DNA of 54,295 nucleotides from an uncultured Bacteroidia bacterium (GCA_938038735.1 CALHSW010000071.1:1-54295), one strand, 5' to 3'. Positions 1 through 9,958 are shown, counted from the first letter of the stretch. The notes: generated from the sequence alone by a model not told the origin. Made by a program: numbers and translations.

Positions 1-666
1 ACCCTACCAACCAATACGTTCAAGCGGGACGGGTACGAGTTCCTTGGGTGGAGCGAGACGCAGGGCGCCGCAGCACCCGCCTACACGGACGGACAGGCCG
101 GCGTAGCCCTCCCGGGGAAATCCAACGAGACGATTACCCTCTACGCCGTTTGGAAAAACAAGCTACAGGCAACCTTTACCCTCACCTTCGACGGCAACGG
201 CGCCACGGAGGGCACCATGCAGAGCATAAACGTAGCGGTGGGGACTTCCATCACCCTACCAACCAATACGTTCAAGCGGGACGGGTACGAGTTCCTTGGG
301 TGGAGCGTAGCGCAGAGCGCCGCAGCACCCGCCTACACGGACGGCCAGGCCAACGTAACCCTTCCGGGGAAATCCAACGAGACGATTACCCTCTACGCCG
401 TCTGGAAAAAGAAGCTACAGGCAACCTTTACCCTCGCCTTCAACGGCAGTGACGCCACGGAGGGCGCCATGCAGAGCATGAGCGTAGCGGTGGGGGCTTC
501 CATCACCCTACCAGCCAATACGTTCAAGCGGGAGGGGTACGAGTTCCTTGGGTGGAGCAAGGTGCAGGGCGCCGCAGCACCCGCCTACACGGACGGCCAG
601 GCCGACGTAGCCCTTGCGGGGAAATCCAACGAGACGATCACCCTATACGCCGTCTGGAAAAAGCTA
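1..666 (+). repeat. 252-bp coding tandem repeat (84 aa per unit)
   Basis: Units begin at about 1, 253 and 505; the first is cut by the window edge and the third runs into the C-terminal domain near 666. The copies differ by scattered substitutions only, so copy number could change by recombination or slippage. Confidence 0.9.
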
Positions 667-927
667 CCAAGCACGGCGGTAGAGAGCCTAGCGCTAGCCT
701 CCGCGCAAATCGTTAGCAATCCCTTTGAAGAGAGACTCACGATAGTAGGAACAGAGACAGCCATAAGGGTTGAAGTGTACAGCATTCTTGGAACGCAACT
801 ATACAGCGCCTCTCTGCACGGCGAAGAGAAGTTAGAGATTGCCACAGGGGAGTGGAGTAGCGGTGTATATCTTGTCAAACTGGAAGCAACTGATGGGATA
901 AGAGTAATCCGCGCAGTAAAACGATAA
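1..927 (+). CDS. InlB-type repeat surface protein with T9SS sorting domain (3' part)
   Basis: The reading frame is open from base 1, so the gene begins before the window. The visible protein consists of near-identical 84-residue repeats (252-bp period: the same block starts at 1, 253 and 505) of the InlB B-repeat / Listeria-Bacteroides type, each with the core KREGYEFLGWS and ending ITLYAVWK. The last ~80 residues change character: an NPF motif, then alternating strands with VYSILG and SSGVYLVKL, ending in IRAVKR. This is the pattern of a type A T9SS C-terminal sorting domain, so the protein is probably secreted through the outer membrane and anchored or released at the surface. Such repeats usually form extended stalks. 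The N-terminal functional domain is not in the window, so the role (adhesin or enzyme) is unknown. Confidence 0.85.
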   Translation, partial: TLPTNTFKRDGYEFLGWSETQGAAAPAYTDGQAGVALPGKSNETITLYAVWKNKLQATFTLTFDGNGATEGTMQSINVAVGTSITLPTNTFKRDGYEFLGWSVAQSAAAPAYTDGQANVTLPGKSNETITLYAVWKKKLQATFTLAFNGSDATEGAMQSMSVAVGASITLPANTFKREGYEFLGWSKVQGAAAPAYTDGQADVALAGKSNETITLYAVWKKLPSTAVESLALASAQIVSNPFEERLTIVGTETAIRVEVYSILGTQLYSASLHGEEKLEIATGEWSSGVYLVKLEATDGIRVIRAVKR

Positions 928-948
928 GGGGTAAGTCAACTACTCCCT

Positions 949-996
949 AAAGCAATAGGCCCCGCCGTGGTATGCCACGGCGGGGCCTATTGCTTT
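949..996. terminator. Perfect 22-bp stem hairpin, bidirectional terminator
   Basis: Bases 949-970 pair perfectly with 975-996 around the loop TATG. The outer ends read AAAG and CTTT. The hairpin lies between two converging genes (stops at 927 and 1009), so it can end transcription from both sides. Confidence 0.85.
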
Positions 997-1008
997 GGTT
1001 ACTACGCA

Positions 1009-3780
1009 CTAATCTTCAAGAGGGATGGCAAGGAAACCATGCTCTTGTTGATTAACGAGCCGCCTAAAGGCATCCAAGATTTCTTGCTCCGTTATGCTTT
1101 TGAGAACCTCTTCGTACTGTTCAAGTTCCGAGACTTCAGCACCCTCCTCCAGCACTCCCACCAACCAGTCGCGCCATGCCGTGGCTGCAAAAGGGGTAAG
1201 ATCTCTATTTTTAGCTGCAAGGAACGCCTGTTGGTACGCATTAAGTCTTTCCTGCGGGAGCGGGTCAGTAGCCAACACCTGCATGGCATCCTCGGCAGCC
1301 TTTCTTGCGGAGTGTAGCATCGCCGACTCGCATTCCCCCTCAATAGCCAAAACGAAGCTTTTCAACTCTAGCATATCGTACCGTATTGAAACGAAAGGGG
1401 AGTAAACAATCTGATTTTCCATACGGAGCACACGGAGCGCCTCATCCTGTAGCGCATCGCGCATCAGCTTGAGGAGAAGAGATCCACGCAGCCCATTAGC
1501 TACAACATCGCCACGCCAATAGGAGATAAAGGTAGCCGCCCCTGCACTCGGAGCTACCTCAGATAATTTGGGATGCCAGTGGGGAAAAGGTTGCCCCGCC
1601 AATGGACGCTCCCAGTGTAAATCGAAGTTGCGGGCAAATGCAGCGGCAATGGTATCCCCATCCACATCTCCCACAGCTACAACCTGAAGCCCCTGCCCTC
1701 GCGCAAAAAGAGAGCTATAGAAGCTACTGAGGCTCTCTATATCAATATCGCGCCACACATCACTCCTCGGTTCTTCAACGCTAAACTGGGGATCCACAAG
1801 CCTCATGGTGAAAGCATCGACACGCTGCGTTGGGTGCAGCTCTTTAGGGCCGGCCGCACCCTCCTCCCGCGCATCGCGAATAGCTTCAGCCCGTAGCGTA
1901 TCAAACGCTACCGTATCCCATGCCACCTCAACCAACCTATCCCGAAGCATACGAATCGCGAGATCTAGACTCCCGGAGGGGCTTGCCATCATCACTCTAT
2001 GCGATGATGTCCCTATAGCGTAAAGCTGTGAGATCCGTTCTTGATACAACAGGCTATCCTGCACAGCATACGTTAGGTGCTTAGAATGGCTTAACTCAAA
2101 GGCATTCCCCATGGCCTCCTGGGCGGAGCGGGAGTAAGTGGAAGTATCAACAAAACCTCCTTGCCACGTGGCGACAATGTAGACCGTACTATCACCAGAG
2201 ACAATGCGCTTTGTAAGGAGGGGAACCCCATTGTTAACCCTATAGAGCGTAGCGTTAAGCTTGGAGAAGTGCGCAAGGCGTTGAGGCAAGGAGTCCGGGA
2301 GGAGAGGGCTTGCGTAACGAGTAGGCAAACTGATTTTTGACTCGTTGCGTCCCTTGAGGGGGGATAAAAATCGTGCGTATTGGTCCGATGACGCAATGCG
2401 CTCCGCCTGCACAATGGTTTCCGCGAGCAGATCGGGTGTAAATAGAGACCCATCCATATCGGCAACCAGCGGAACACCGTTTGGCACTACGCCGCGCAAA
2501 ACGCTACGCCACTCAGCCGTGTCAAGATGCTGAATCTCATTTTTAACCCACTCCCTCTCTGCATCGTTCACGCCCCCCTCGCGCTCAACGAGCGCCTCGT
2601 CAACCATTCTATCGGCCACCTCTGCGGCAGTGGAGGGCAGCTCCGTGCGCTCCACAATGGCACGTGCCCGCGTGCGTAGTGCGTCGAACAGGAGGGAGTC
2701 CGCGCAGTGGCGCGCTATTCCGTATACTACCCCTAAGGCATCCCGTAACGCTGTATCTCTTGCGCTTGACGAGGAGCTGCCGACAAGGCTAACAAAACCC
2801 TCATGGTGCAGATACCAATCAACGCTAAAGGTTAGATCGCTACCGTGCAAGTATAGCTGGTCATTTATAACCGCAGCGCATGCCTGCGCGCAAACCCTCC
2901 GCAGCCAATCGGCGCAAGAGGTCTGCACACCGAAACGGTAAGGCCAAAAGAGAGACAGACTGCAGATGCTATCGTCTGCAGGCGGAGCGGCTGTAAAGCT
3001 CGGAACGTTGGAAAGAAAAACATCCAAGTTGGGCTGGGTAGGCTTCCTAATAGGATTGGGAATACTCTGTAGCGCATCGCGAATTGCTCTTGCGTAGGCG
3101 GCCGTATCAATAGGTCCAGCCATGATGAGAGTGGCGACACCCGGCGCGTAGTGACGCTTGTAGAATCTGGAGAGCGTCGCACCCGAAATGGTCTGCACCT
3201 TTTGAACCCTACCTATAGGGAAGCGGGCATAAAGTGGATTGCCAGCGAGCTTAGCCCTACCAAGAGGATCATCGGGCGCAAAGTCCGCAATCTCGCGCGC
3301 AATAACCCCCCGCTCCCTATCCACCTGGCCTCTAGGAAATTGCATACCTGTAATCCAATAGCGCACCACTCGCAATGCATCACGAAGAGCTGTGTCGCAT
3401 CCCGATGGAATTGAAAAGGAGTAAACGGTGCGATCGTAGCCTGTATACGCATTAAAGTCTGACCCATAGCGATTTCCATAGCCCGTAAGCGTGCGCATTA
3501 TCCATTCAGGAGCAAAGGCCATATGCTCTATGAAATGTGCAGCACCCTCTTCTTTCTCTGTCTCGTGCGTAGAACCCACGCTGAAGGCAAGCCGAATTTC
3601 TGTACGCTCCTGATGGGTACTGCTCGTGGGGTATAGTAGAATCGTAAGCCCATTGGGAAGAGTGTAGTGCCTGCCTATTGGCGTAAGTAGCGACTCGGAT
3701 TGCAGAGGCACAGCCCGCAATGGGAGTATCGGAATGGCTAGAAAAAAGACGGCAGAGAGAAAAAGACGGCTAACCTTCAT
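1009..3780 (-). CDS. Secreted M16 family zinc metallopeptidase (insulinase/PqqL-like)
   Basis: The protein of 923 residues starts with a signal peptide (hydrophobic stretch ~5-22, then AVPLQS), so it should act in the periplasm. The inverted zinc motif HxxEH is intact as H82-F-I-E85-H86, and a third ligand glutamate fits E163 in IAREI, 77 residues after H86. The length is that of two-halved M16 enzymes such as PqqL or the Bacteroidetes insulinase-like peptidases: an active N-terminal half and an inactive C-terminal half without the motif (from about residue 500). It probably degrades peptides in the periplasm. The gene stands alone, convergent with the InlB-repeat gene and divergent from the SusC operon. 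Substrate unknown. Confidence 0.88.
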   Translation of the reverse strand: MKVSRLFLSAVFFLAIPILPLRAVPLQSESLLTPIGRHYTLPNGLTILLYPTSSTHQERTEIRLAFSVGSTHETEKEEGAAHFIEHMAFAPEWIMRTLTGYGNRYGSDFNAYTGYDRTVYSFSIPSGCDTALRDALRVVRYWITGMQFPRGQVDRERGVIAREIADFAPDDPLGRAKLAGNPLYARFPIGRVQKVQTISGATLSRFYKRHYAPGVATLIMAGPIDTAAYARAIRDALQSIPNPIRKPTQPNLDVFLSNVPSFTAAPPADDSICSLSLFWPYRFGVQTSCADWLRRVCAQACAAVINDQLYLHGSDLTFSVDWYLHHEGFVSLVGSSSSSARDTALRDALGVVYGIARHCADSLLFDALRTRARAIVERTELPSTAAEVADRMVDEALVEREGGVNDAEREWVKNEIQHLDTAEWRSVLRGVVPNGVPLVADMDGSLFTPDLLAETIVQAERIASSDQYARFLSPLKGRNESKISLPTRYASPLLPDSLPQRLAHFSKLNATLYRVNNGVPLLTKRIVSGDSTVYIVATWQGGFVDTSTYSRSAQEAMGNAFELSHSKHLTYAVQDSLLYQERISQLYAIGTSSHRVMMASPSGSLDLAIRMLRDRLVEVAWDTVAFDTLRAEAIRDAREEGAAGPKELHPTQRVDAFTMRLVDPQFSVEEPRSDVWRDIDIESLSSFYSSLFARGQGLQVVAVGDVDGDTIAAAFARNFDLHWERPLAGQPFPHWHPKLSEVAPSAGAATFISYWRGDVVANGLRGSLLLKLMRDALQDEALRVLRMENQIVYSPFVSIRYDMLELKSFVLAIEGECESAMLHSARKAAEDAMQVLATDPLPQERLNAYQQAFLAAKNRDLTPFAATAWRDWLVGVLEEGAEVSELEQYEEVLKSITEQEILDAFRRLVNQQEHGFLAIPLED

Positions 3781-4085
3781 ACAGACAGCTTTTAGTTTAC
3801 TTTCAATTCAGTTTACACCAATACGATAAAAAAAGACGAAGACCCAAAAGCGGGAGGCTTGAGGCCGATAACCCCTGGTCTAGTTCACCCCACCCCGCAT
3901 TGGCTCTACGCCCTAAGAATTGCAATCCGCGAAGTAAAAGAGAAATAGTCTAGATGTGGCTACAAGGTTTTAAGTAATCTACACCACAAAAAATCATGAA
4001 TAGCGGGTAGCCTGCGGCAAAAGTAATAGGGGTTACTTTGCATACAAAATTGAGAGGCACTAACTAATAGCGTTTTCGCAAAGAG
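3781..4085. other. Divergent intergenic region upstream of SusC operon
   Basis: This 305-bp gap separates the divergent M16 and SusC genes. Apart from the promoter-like box near 4033 and a small inverted repeat overlapping it I see no gene, and I recognise no riboswitch; in particular no cobalamin-riboswitch core was found. Confidence 0.5.
4021..4040 (+). promoter_or_regulatory. Candidate -7 box with overlapping inverted repeat for SusC operon
   Basis: TTACTTTG (4033-4040) is one base from the Bacteroidetes -7 consensus TAnnTTTG and lies 46 bases before the GTG start. The left arm AAGTAA (4021-4026) and right arm TTACTT (4033-4038) form an inverted repeat overlapping the box, a position where a repressor could act. 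The regulator is not identifiable. Confidence 0.4.
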
Positions 4086-7000
4086 GTGTGTACAAAATTA
4101 CATAATTGTAAAATTTCACGGCTGACCCTACTACTCCTACTGCTGTCCGTGATCCTTACAGCGTCCCCTCTAGCCAAGGTGCATGCGCAGTATGTAACCG
4201 GCGTTGTGAGGGATAGCAAAGGTGTTGTAGAGGGAGCCTATGTGCGTTTCAGCCATGGCGGCAACGCCGCTATGAGCGACCATGACGGCCGCTATAGGCT
4301 GCGAATTCCCAAGGAGGGAGACTCGCTAAAAATTATTTGCCAATGCATGGGCTACGGCACGCAGCGCTTTGCCTACAACGGAGAAGCGCGTGTTGACTTC
4401 TTCCTGACAGAGGAATCAAAAAACATTAAGGAGGTTGTGGTACGCTCAAAGGCCAACATCAACGCAGTGGACGTACGCACCCGCACGGGGAACGTGGAAA
4501 GCGTAAACCTTCAGGCGGCGCAAGCAAAGCCAGTGCCAGATCTAGGCCTCGCGCTTCAGGGAATGGTACCCGGATTACAAGTGATCGCTAAGGGATCGCT
4601 GGGCGAACCCCCTGAAATAAGGATCCGGGGAACCTCCTCTTTCCGCAAAGGCGATGCTGTAAACCAGCCACTCTACGTACTGGACGGGCAAATCATATCT
4701 GCCGAGACCTTTAGCATGCTCAACCCTGAGGACCTCGGCGAAATCAAGGTGCTTAAAGATGCCGTAGGCACAGCCCTATACGGTATACGTGCGGCGAACG
4801 GGGTGGTGGAAATGAGTAGCCGACGCTTCACGGAAGAGGAGCTACGGGTGACTTATCGCGGTGAGGCTGGCGTAACCTTCAGAGGGAAACGGGCGGTGGA
4901 AATGATGGACAGCAAGGAGAAGCTAGAGCTTGAAAGGCTGCTCAAGGCCGAAGGTACGCCGGGCTACGACAACAGCGAAGAGTACATTCGTAAAAAGCAC
5001 TTCGGCGAGAGCGACCTGGAGGAACGCATTGCCAATGGGCAACGGATACTAGACTCGCTCAGGGGTATTAACACCGACTGGTATAAAGAGCTAATACGCC
5101 CAAGCTACTACCACCGCCACTCCCTCTCGCTGCGCAGCGGCAAGGGGAAAACAGCCTACAGCCTCTCGGCGGGCTTTATGCAGCAGGGCGGGCAAATCGA
5201 CGGCAACAGCATGATGCGAGGCTCCTTGCGGCTCGGCGTAGAGCAACGTTTGGGCACCGTGGCCGTGATGGCCCTCACGCTGAGCGGCGGCTACTCCAGG
5301 GTGCGAACCCCCTGGGGCAGCGAATACAACCCCCTAGAGATGGTGTACAGACTCAACCCCTACGAACGCAAAGACTCGCCAAAACTATGGTCGTATGAGA
5401 AGCGACAGTTCAATGACCTCGTTGACCAGTTCAAAAAGTCCTGTACGGTAAAAAATGCAGGCGCATTCGCCAATTTCAATTGGCAAATCGTGGAGGGGTT
5501 GGAGTTTGATGCCATCTGCGGCCTTGACTTCTCTCTCAACGAAGACCTGCGAATCACACCGCCCACAGCCTACAGCGAACTCCACAGCGGCGTAAGCCCC
5601 GAAAAGCGCGGCGCCCTCACGCAGAGCAAATCTGTAGACCTTGGCATTACTTCCGGGCTCCGCCTGGGCTACTCCAAGACGTGGGGCATCCACGAAATCA
5701 CCGTCGGCGGCGATGTGGACTTCCACTCCAACGTGCAGGATGCGCTCCGCGTGCAGGGCTATGGGCTTTACGGGAACATCATGTCGGCGGCAGCCATTGA
5801 CAATACCATTGACGGGATCCGCCGCCCAACCGTGGGCGCCACGAAGTACACCCACCGCGACGTGGGGCTTGGATGCCTATTCGGATATACCCTGCTCGGG
5901 CAGTACGACGTCTTCGGCTCGGTAAAATTCGATGCCGCCTCGCTCCTCCCTAAAAAGCAACGATGGAACAAGGCATGGGCAGTGGGAATAGGCTGGGACA
6001 TCAAGAAATACCCTGGCATTCGCGATTTCCAGTGGATCACATCGCTCAAGCTGAGAGCCTCTATGGGCTACACGGCAAACCTCAACGGGGTGTCGGCTGC
6101 AAGCACCGTGAACACCTTTACCTACGCCCCATCAAGCTACGCCAGCATCCGCCCCATGACGCTTGAGGCCTTGGCAAATCAAGCGCTAAAGGCAGAACAA
6201 AATGAAATCTACGACATAGGTCTCTCATTGGGCATACCCCGAGTGAACCTCTCCGTATCCGTGTACCGACGCATCACGAACGATGCGCTGCTCGATGTGC
6301 CGATAGCACCAAGCCACGGCTTCTCCACGCAGCTACAAAATATCGGATCACTACGCAACGAGGGCATTGAGCTCAACGCACAAATCAACGCGGTAGACAT
6401 TGACAGCTGGCGCCTTTCGCTCTCCGCGAACATGGGATACAACCGTAGCAAAGTGCTATACCTCAATGGGAAAGAACGAATCTACTCATCGCTTGAATCG
6501 GTAGTCCCAGACTACGAAGTGGGGCAGCCCATAGACGGCCTTTGGGGAATAGAAGACCTCGGCATCAACCCGCTGCACGGCTACCCGACTTACAGGGACG
6601 GCGCGGGCAATGAGCGAAATGTCTACTACACATTCCAACGAGAGGACTACATTTGGCTCGGCCATGCAACACCCCCAGTCGCCGGCGGATTTTCCTTCTT
6701 TCTTGGTTGGAAGAACCTATCCCTTGACTGCGATTTCTACTACTGCGCCGGCGGAAAGCGTAAGCTCTCCTACGCCTACGTGCGCGACGCATCAAACGTG
6801 AAATCCAACGCCATCAAGAACCAAGTGGAAAACACCTGGTGGAAAATGGGCGATGAGGGGAAAATGTACCCCGACCCCAACATGCTCTCCCTCGGCTACA
6901 ACAACGTGCGAAACATCCCCAGCACCCGCACAGTACGCCGTACCGATTTCATCCGCCTCTCCGGGCTTTCCCTGCGCTACCGCTTCGATGAGCGTTTCCT

Positions 7001-7157
7001 CAACCTCATGCACAATGTAATCTCTTACGGCCATGTGGCGCTACACGCTGCTAACCTCTTTACCATCACACCCTTCATTGGCAGCGACCCCGAAACGGGC
7101 AGCCTAGTTGCCCCCCTGGCCCCTGTCCTCACGTTCAACCTCTCGCTCAGCTTCTAA
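4086..7157 (+). CDS. SusC/RagA-type TonB-dependent outer-membrane receptor
   Basis: The 1023-residue protein has a signal peptide (leucine-rich run ~14-27, cleavage probably after HAQ near 35). A carboxypeptidase-regulatory-like domain follows (~37-112, beginning VTGVVRDSKG). A TonB plug domain (~135-245) includes IRIRGTSSF and the SusC/RagA hallmark LYGIRAANGVV, and a beta-barrel runs to an aromatic C-terminus (NLSLSF). It should import a ligand too large for porins, energised by TonB. The start is GTG at 4086; an in-frame stop at 4068 excludes a much longer version, but no good ribosome-binding site decides the exact start. It heads a tightly packed seven-gene operon with SusD and an HmuSTUV-like module, suggesting that the cargo is a tetrapyrrole or metal complex rather than a glycan. 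That cargo is inference. Confidence 0.92.
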   Translation: MCTKLHNCKISRLTLLLLLLSVILTASPLAKVHAQYVTGVVRDSKGVVEGAYVRFSHGGNAAMSDHDGRYRLRIPKEGDSLKIICQCMGYGTQRFAYNGEARVDFFLTEESKNIKEVVVRSKANINAVDVRTRTGNVESVNLQAAQAKPVPDLGLALQGMVPGLQVIAKGSLGEPPEIRIRGTSSFRKGDAVNQPLYVLDGQIISAETFSMLNPEDLGEIKVLKDAVGTALYGIRAANGVVEMSSRRFTEEELRVTYRGEAGVTFRGKRAVEMMDSKEKLELERLLKAEGTPGYDNSEEYIRKKHFGESDLEERIANGQRILDSLRGINTDWYKELIRPSYYHRHSLSLRSGKGKTAYSLSAGFMQQGGQIDGNSMMRGSLRLGVEQRLGTVAVMALTLSGGYSRVRTPWGSEYNPLEMVYRLNPYERKDSPKLWSYEKRQFNDLVDQFKKSCTVKNAGAFANFNWQIVEGLEFDAICGLDFSLNEDLRITPPTAYSELHSGVSPEKRGALTQSKSVDLGITSGLRLGYSKTWGIHEITVGGDVDFHSNVQDALRVQGYGLYGNIMSAAAIDNTIDGIRRPTVGATKYTHRDVGLGCLFGYTLLGQYDVFGSVKFDAASLLPKKQRWNKAWAVGIGWDIKKYPGIRDFQWITSLKLRASMGYTANLNGVSAASTVNTFTYAPSSYASIRPMTLEALANQALKAEQNEIYDIGLSLGIPRVNLSVSVYRRITNDALLDVPIAPSHGFSTQLQNIGSLRNEGIELNAQINAVDIDSWRLSLSANMGYNRSKVLYLNGKERIYSSLESVVPDYEVGQPIDGLWGIEDLGINPLHGYPTYRDGAGNERNVYYTFQREDYIWLGHATPPVAGGFSFFLGWKNLSLDCDFYYCAGGKRKLSYAYVRDASNVKSNAIKNQVENTWWKMGDEGKMYPDPNMLSLGYNNVRNIPSTRTVRRTDFIRLSGLSLRYRFDERFLNLMHNVISYGHVALHAANLFTITPFIGSDPETGSLVAPLAPVLTFNLSLSF

Positions 7158-7159
7158 CC

Positions 7160-8608
7160 ATGAGAATGCCGAAATCCTTACTATTCATACTTACCATCCT
7201 GCTGACGCTCCATAGCACAAGCTGCTCGCTTGACATCCCCCTAGAGGACAAGGTGAGCGACCCTCGAGCCATTTCCACAGTCGCAGCTATGCGCCGCGCC
7301 ACCGCAGCAGCCTATCTCTCCTACGCTTGGCACGACTACGACATCGTCTTCTCCATTCTTGCCGAGGAGTTCCGACCCTCCACTTGGCTAGCGCAGCAGT
7401 CAAACGACTTGCGACGCTACCTATGGAATGAACTAAGCCTCCGTGATGAGGCGGTAAACCTATGGCGTGACCACTATAAAACCATCATGCTCTGCAATGC
7501 CGTACTCGAAAGGGTGAACGATATTGCCGCCTCTTCAGAAAGCGATCGCAAGCAGCGCGACGCATTGCAGGGCTCGGTGCTACTGCTCAAGGCGCGATGC
7601 TACCTCCAGCTGCTGCAAGTCTTTTCCGCCGCGCCGAGGGATGGTGATTTAGCCGGCGATGGCATTGTACTTCGCGATAGTGTTGCCTTTGAAATGCAAC
7701 CCAGAAGTAGCATCGAGGCTTCGCTAAACGCCATCCTCTCGCTCATTGATCAGGCGCTGCCCCTCCTAAAGGATAACGAAGTGGTATCAGAGAACCCAAG
7801 CAACGCAATTAACTGGTTGAGCTATCCAGCCGGGCTACTTCTCAAAGCGCAAACAGCCCTTTGGAAAAGCGATTTTGAAACCGCGCTCAAGGCTTCTGAA
7901 GAGGTTCTTGACCTAAAAAAGAAACTCCTTAAGACCCCAGCAGACAAGCGCTACGAAGAAATGTGGACAGCTAAAGGCACGGGCGATGCCCTGTACGCCC
8001 ATGATCAGCTTGAGAAGCAGCGCGGCGTTTCGCTCTACCTGAACGCTATACAGTACGATTTAAACAATGGCGACCTGTATAGCATAGCCCCCGGCACGGA
8101 GCTAGAGCCAGGCGATGCGCGCAAAAGGTTCTACGAAATCCCTTTCTCCCTTCCAAGCGGCCAGGCAGTGCTGCTATGGGGAAAATACAACTACATGAAC
8201 CGCAACAATATTGAATTTAAGGTCACCTACGACCTCCGCCTCTCTGAGGCCCTCTTCATTGCGGCGGAGAGCCTAGCAGTTCTCGGTCGTTATGGGCAAG
8301 CGCACGAGTTGCTGAACGAATGGCTAAAGTCGCTAGGCTGTCATGACATACCAGCCTCTTTGGCGGGTGACAACTTGGTGAAGCACATCCTACGCCTGAA
8401 GATGCAAGAGTTCCGAGGGGAGGGCACAAGCTACTTCGACATGAAGCGCTGGCATCGGGCAGCCGCTCGCTTCAACGCTGACGGAACGAAGGGGAGCGTC
8501 AGAATAGAACCCTCCGATTTCCGCTGGGTGTGGCCGCTGCCCATGGCGGAAGTGCGAACGAGCAGTGGGAAGGTACACCAGAACCCTGGATGGGCGTTTG
8601 AACAGTAA
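7160..8608 (+). CDS. SusD/RagB-family surface lipoprotein
   Basis: The 482-residue protein begins two bases after the SusC stop. A lipoprotein signal is clear: hydrophobic core, then HSTSC with the lipid-modified cysteine near residue 22. The SusD/RagB pattern is visible: an early helical region (AAAYLSYAWHDYD), long TPR-like helices (LKARCYLQLLQVFSAAPRDGD), and the conserved C-terminal block with FDMKRWHRAA and ending HQNPGW. SusD proteins form the lid over SusC and bind the cargo at the cell surface. This one should pair with the upstream receptor. Ligand specificity cannot be read from the sequence. Confidence 0.9.
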   Translation: MRMPKSLLFILTILLTLHSTSCSLDIPLEDKVSDPRAISTVAAMRRATAAAYLSYAWHDYDIVFSILAEEFRPSTWLAQQSNDLRRYLWNELSLRDEAVNLWRDHYKTIMLCNAVLERVNDIAASSESDRKQRDALQGSVLLLKARCYLQLLQVFSAAPRDGDLAGDGIVLRDSVAFEMQPRSSIEASLNAILSLIDQALPLLKDNEVVSENPSNAINWLSYPAGLLLKAQTALWKSDFETALKASEEVLDLKKKLLKTPADKRYEEMWTAKGTGDALYAHDQLEKQRGVSLYLNAIQYDLNNGDLYSIAPGTELEPGDARKRFYEIPFSLPSGQAVLLWGKYNYMNRNNIEFKVTYDLRLSEALFIAAESLAVLGRYGQAHELLNEWLKSLGCHDIPASLAGDNLVKHILRLKMQEFRGEGTSYFDMKRWHRAAARFNADGTKGSVRIEPSDFRWVWPLPMAEVRTSSGKVHQNPGWAFEQ

Positions 8609-8707
8609 GCGCAACGCACGGCATCGCGGTAGGGAATATTAGGAAGTAAATATCGCCGGCAATGGGCATCCAGCTTTTGGGCGATGTAAAAGGGGAGAGA
8701 CAAGCAG

Positions 8708-9958
8708 ATGGAGACAAAGAGATTACATCATATACACGTCATTCTAATGGCATTGGCCACAGTCATGGGCCTTCTAGGCGGGGCGTCATGCCGCGATAGG
8801 AATGATTTTTTAGAATACACCGGGAGCAATGAGATTATGGTTGTTGCGGACGAGGTGGCGTTAACACACATTCTCAAAGATTCAATTGAGGTGACCCTTG
8901 CCCGTGCCGTAGCCAAGGAGACGCAGGAGGTGACGATATCGGTAGAAGGGAACCAGGAAGGTATACTTGAGTTCCCATCACGGGTTGCATTTGAAGGCAC
9001 CGCTAGAAAAGTAAGCTTTTTTGTACGCTTAAAGGCCGGAGCAACGGTGGCTAGCACCTTCTGGCCCAGTCTAACCTTCGCTTTGCAGCCAGGCCTGACG
9101 CCGCAGCGACTACAGCTCACGGTGAACAAGGAAAAGCCGGTATACAAGCCTTCAACTGACGAAGAAGAATTAATCAAACACTGGGTAAAGAAGGGCTATC
9201 CGCTTGATAAAATTCTTAGCACCTGTCTGCCCGTTGAGGTTACGGTGAGCTGGCCCACCGGCGGGGGCATAGCAGAGTTCCGCGATGCGGGTAGAAGTAG
9301 CTATAAGGGGGTAACGATGCTTTCGCTCTCAAGGGTAGCTACCAAGGACTCGCTGGTGTTAAAATTTGATTGGAATGCCCTTGGGCTTACCCAATTCTTC
9401 TACTTCGCCCTACGAAAAATGACCATTGAGAACAATGAATTCTGGTTTGACCCTTGGTCCGGCCCTTTCTACGCAAAGGTGATGAAGCTCTTGAACTGGG
9501 ATAGAGCATCGCACGAAGAATTTGAATGCACGCTCGACAGCGTGGCCATTGGGCGAAAGGATGCCAATGGCATCTCCAGGGTGAACACCCTCCACGAAAC
9601 CTATAAAGACCCTGGGCGATGGGAAGAATTTAAAACGCCATTTTGGTGGTCCTACACCGCCTGGGACCGCATGGAGAATCTCATTGCGCAGGGTAATCCC
9701 ATAGCCATTGAGTGTTCTGTCACAGATGCCACCCCTTTCCCAGAGCGCCATTTAAACGCCCTCGACTGCCACCACTCAAAAAACTCACGACTCCCCCCAT
9801 ACGTGAGCGAGTTTGATGGCGTAACGCCCTTCCCCGAACAGGTAGTAACCATAGACTGGAACACCGGAGCGTTCCAATTCCACATCCTATCAAACCTCAA
9901 CAACGCCACGGGCGGATACCTAGACATCGTTGGCAAGGTACAGCTACCAGTGCAGTAG
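8708..9958 (+). CDS. Lipoprotein of unknown function in the SusCD-Hmu operon
   Basis: The 416-residue protein carries a lipobox GGASC with the cysteine at residue 28, so it is probably an outer-membrane lipoprotein exposed at the surface or facing the periplasm. Residues ~35-145 look like an all-beta, Ig-like domain (FEGTARKVSFFVR), as in many accessory lipoproteins encoded beside SusCD pairs. The remainder (~160-416) is rich in aromatic residues (FWWSYTAWDRM; WFDPWSGPFY). I do not recognise the family. It occupies the place an HmuY haemophore would have in an hmu operon but shows no recognisable HmuY similarity. Reasonable guesses are a ligand-binding accessory protein; aromatic patches could stack on a macrocycle, but this is speculation. 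Confidence 0.75.
   Translation: METKRLHHIHVILMALATVMGLLGGASCRDRNDFLEYTGSNEIMVVADEVALTHILKDSIEVTLARAVAKETQEVTISVEGNQEGILEFPSRVAFEGTARKVSFFVRLKAGATVASTFWPSLTFALQPGLTPQRLQLTVNKEKPVYKPSTDEEELIKHWVKKGYPLDKILSTCLPVEVTVSWPTGGGIAEFRDAGRSSYKGVTMLSLSRVATKDSLVLKFDWNALGLTQFFYFALRKMTIENNEFWFDPWSGPFYAKVMKLLNWDRASHEEFECTLDSVAIGRKDANGISRVNTLHETYKDPGRWEEFKTPFWWSYTAWDRMENLIAQGNPIAIECSVTDATPFPERHLNALDCHHSKNSRLPPYVSEFDGVTPFPEQVVTIDWNTGAFQFHILSNLNNATGGYLDIVGKVQLPVQ

Noticed and set aside
3841..4085. Possible cobalamin or haem-type riboswitch upstream of the SusC operon
   Set aside because: No recognisable B12-box or other riboswitch core; only a small inverted repeat overlapping the promoter is visible.
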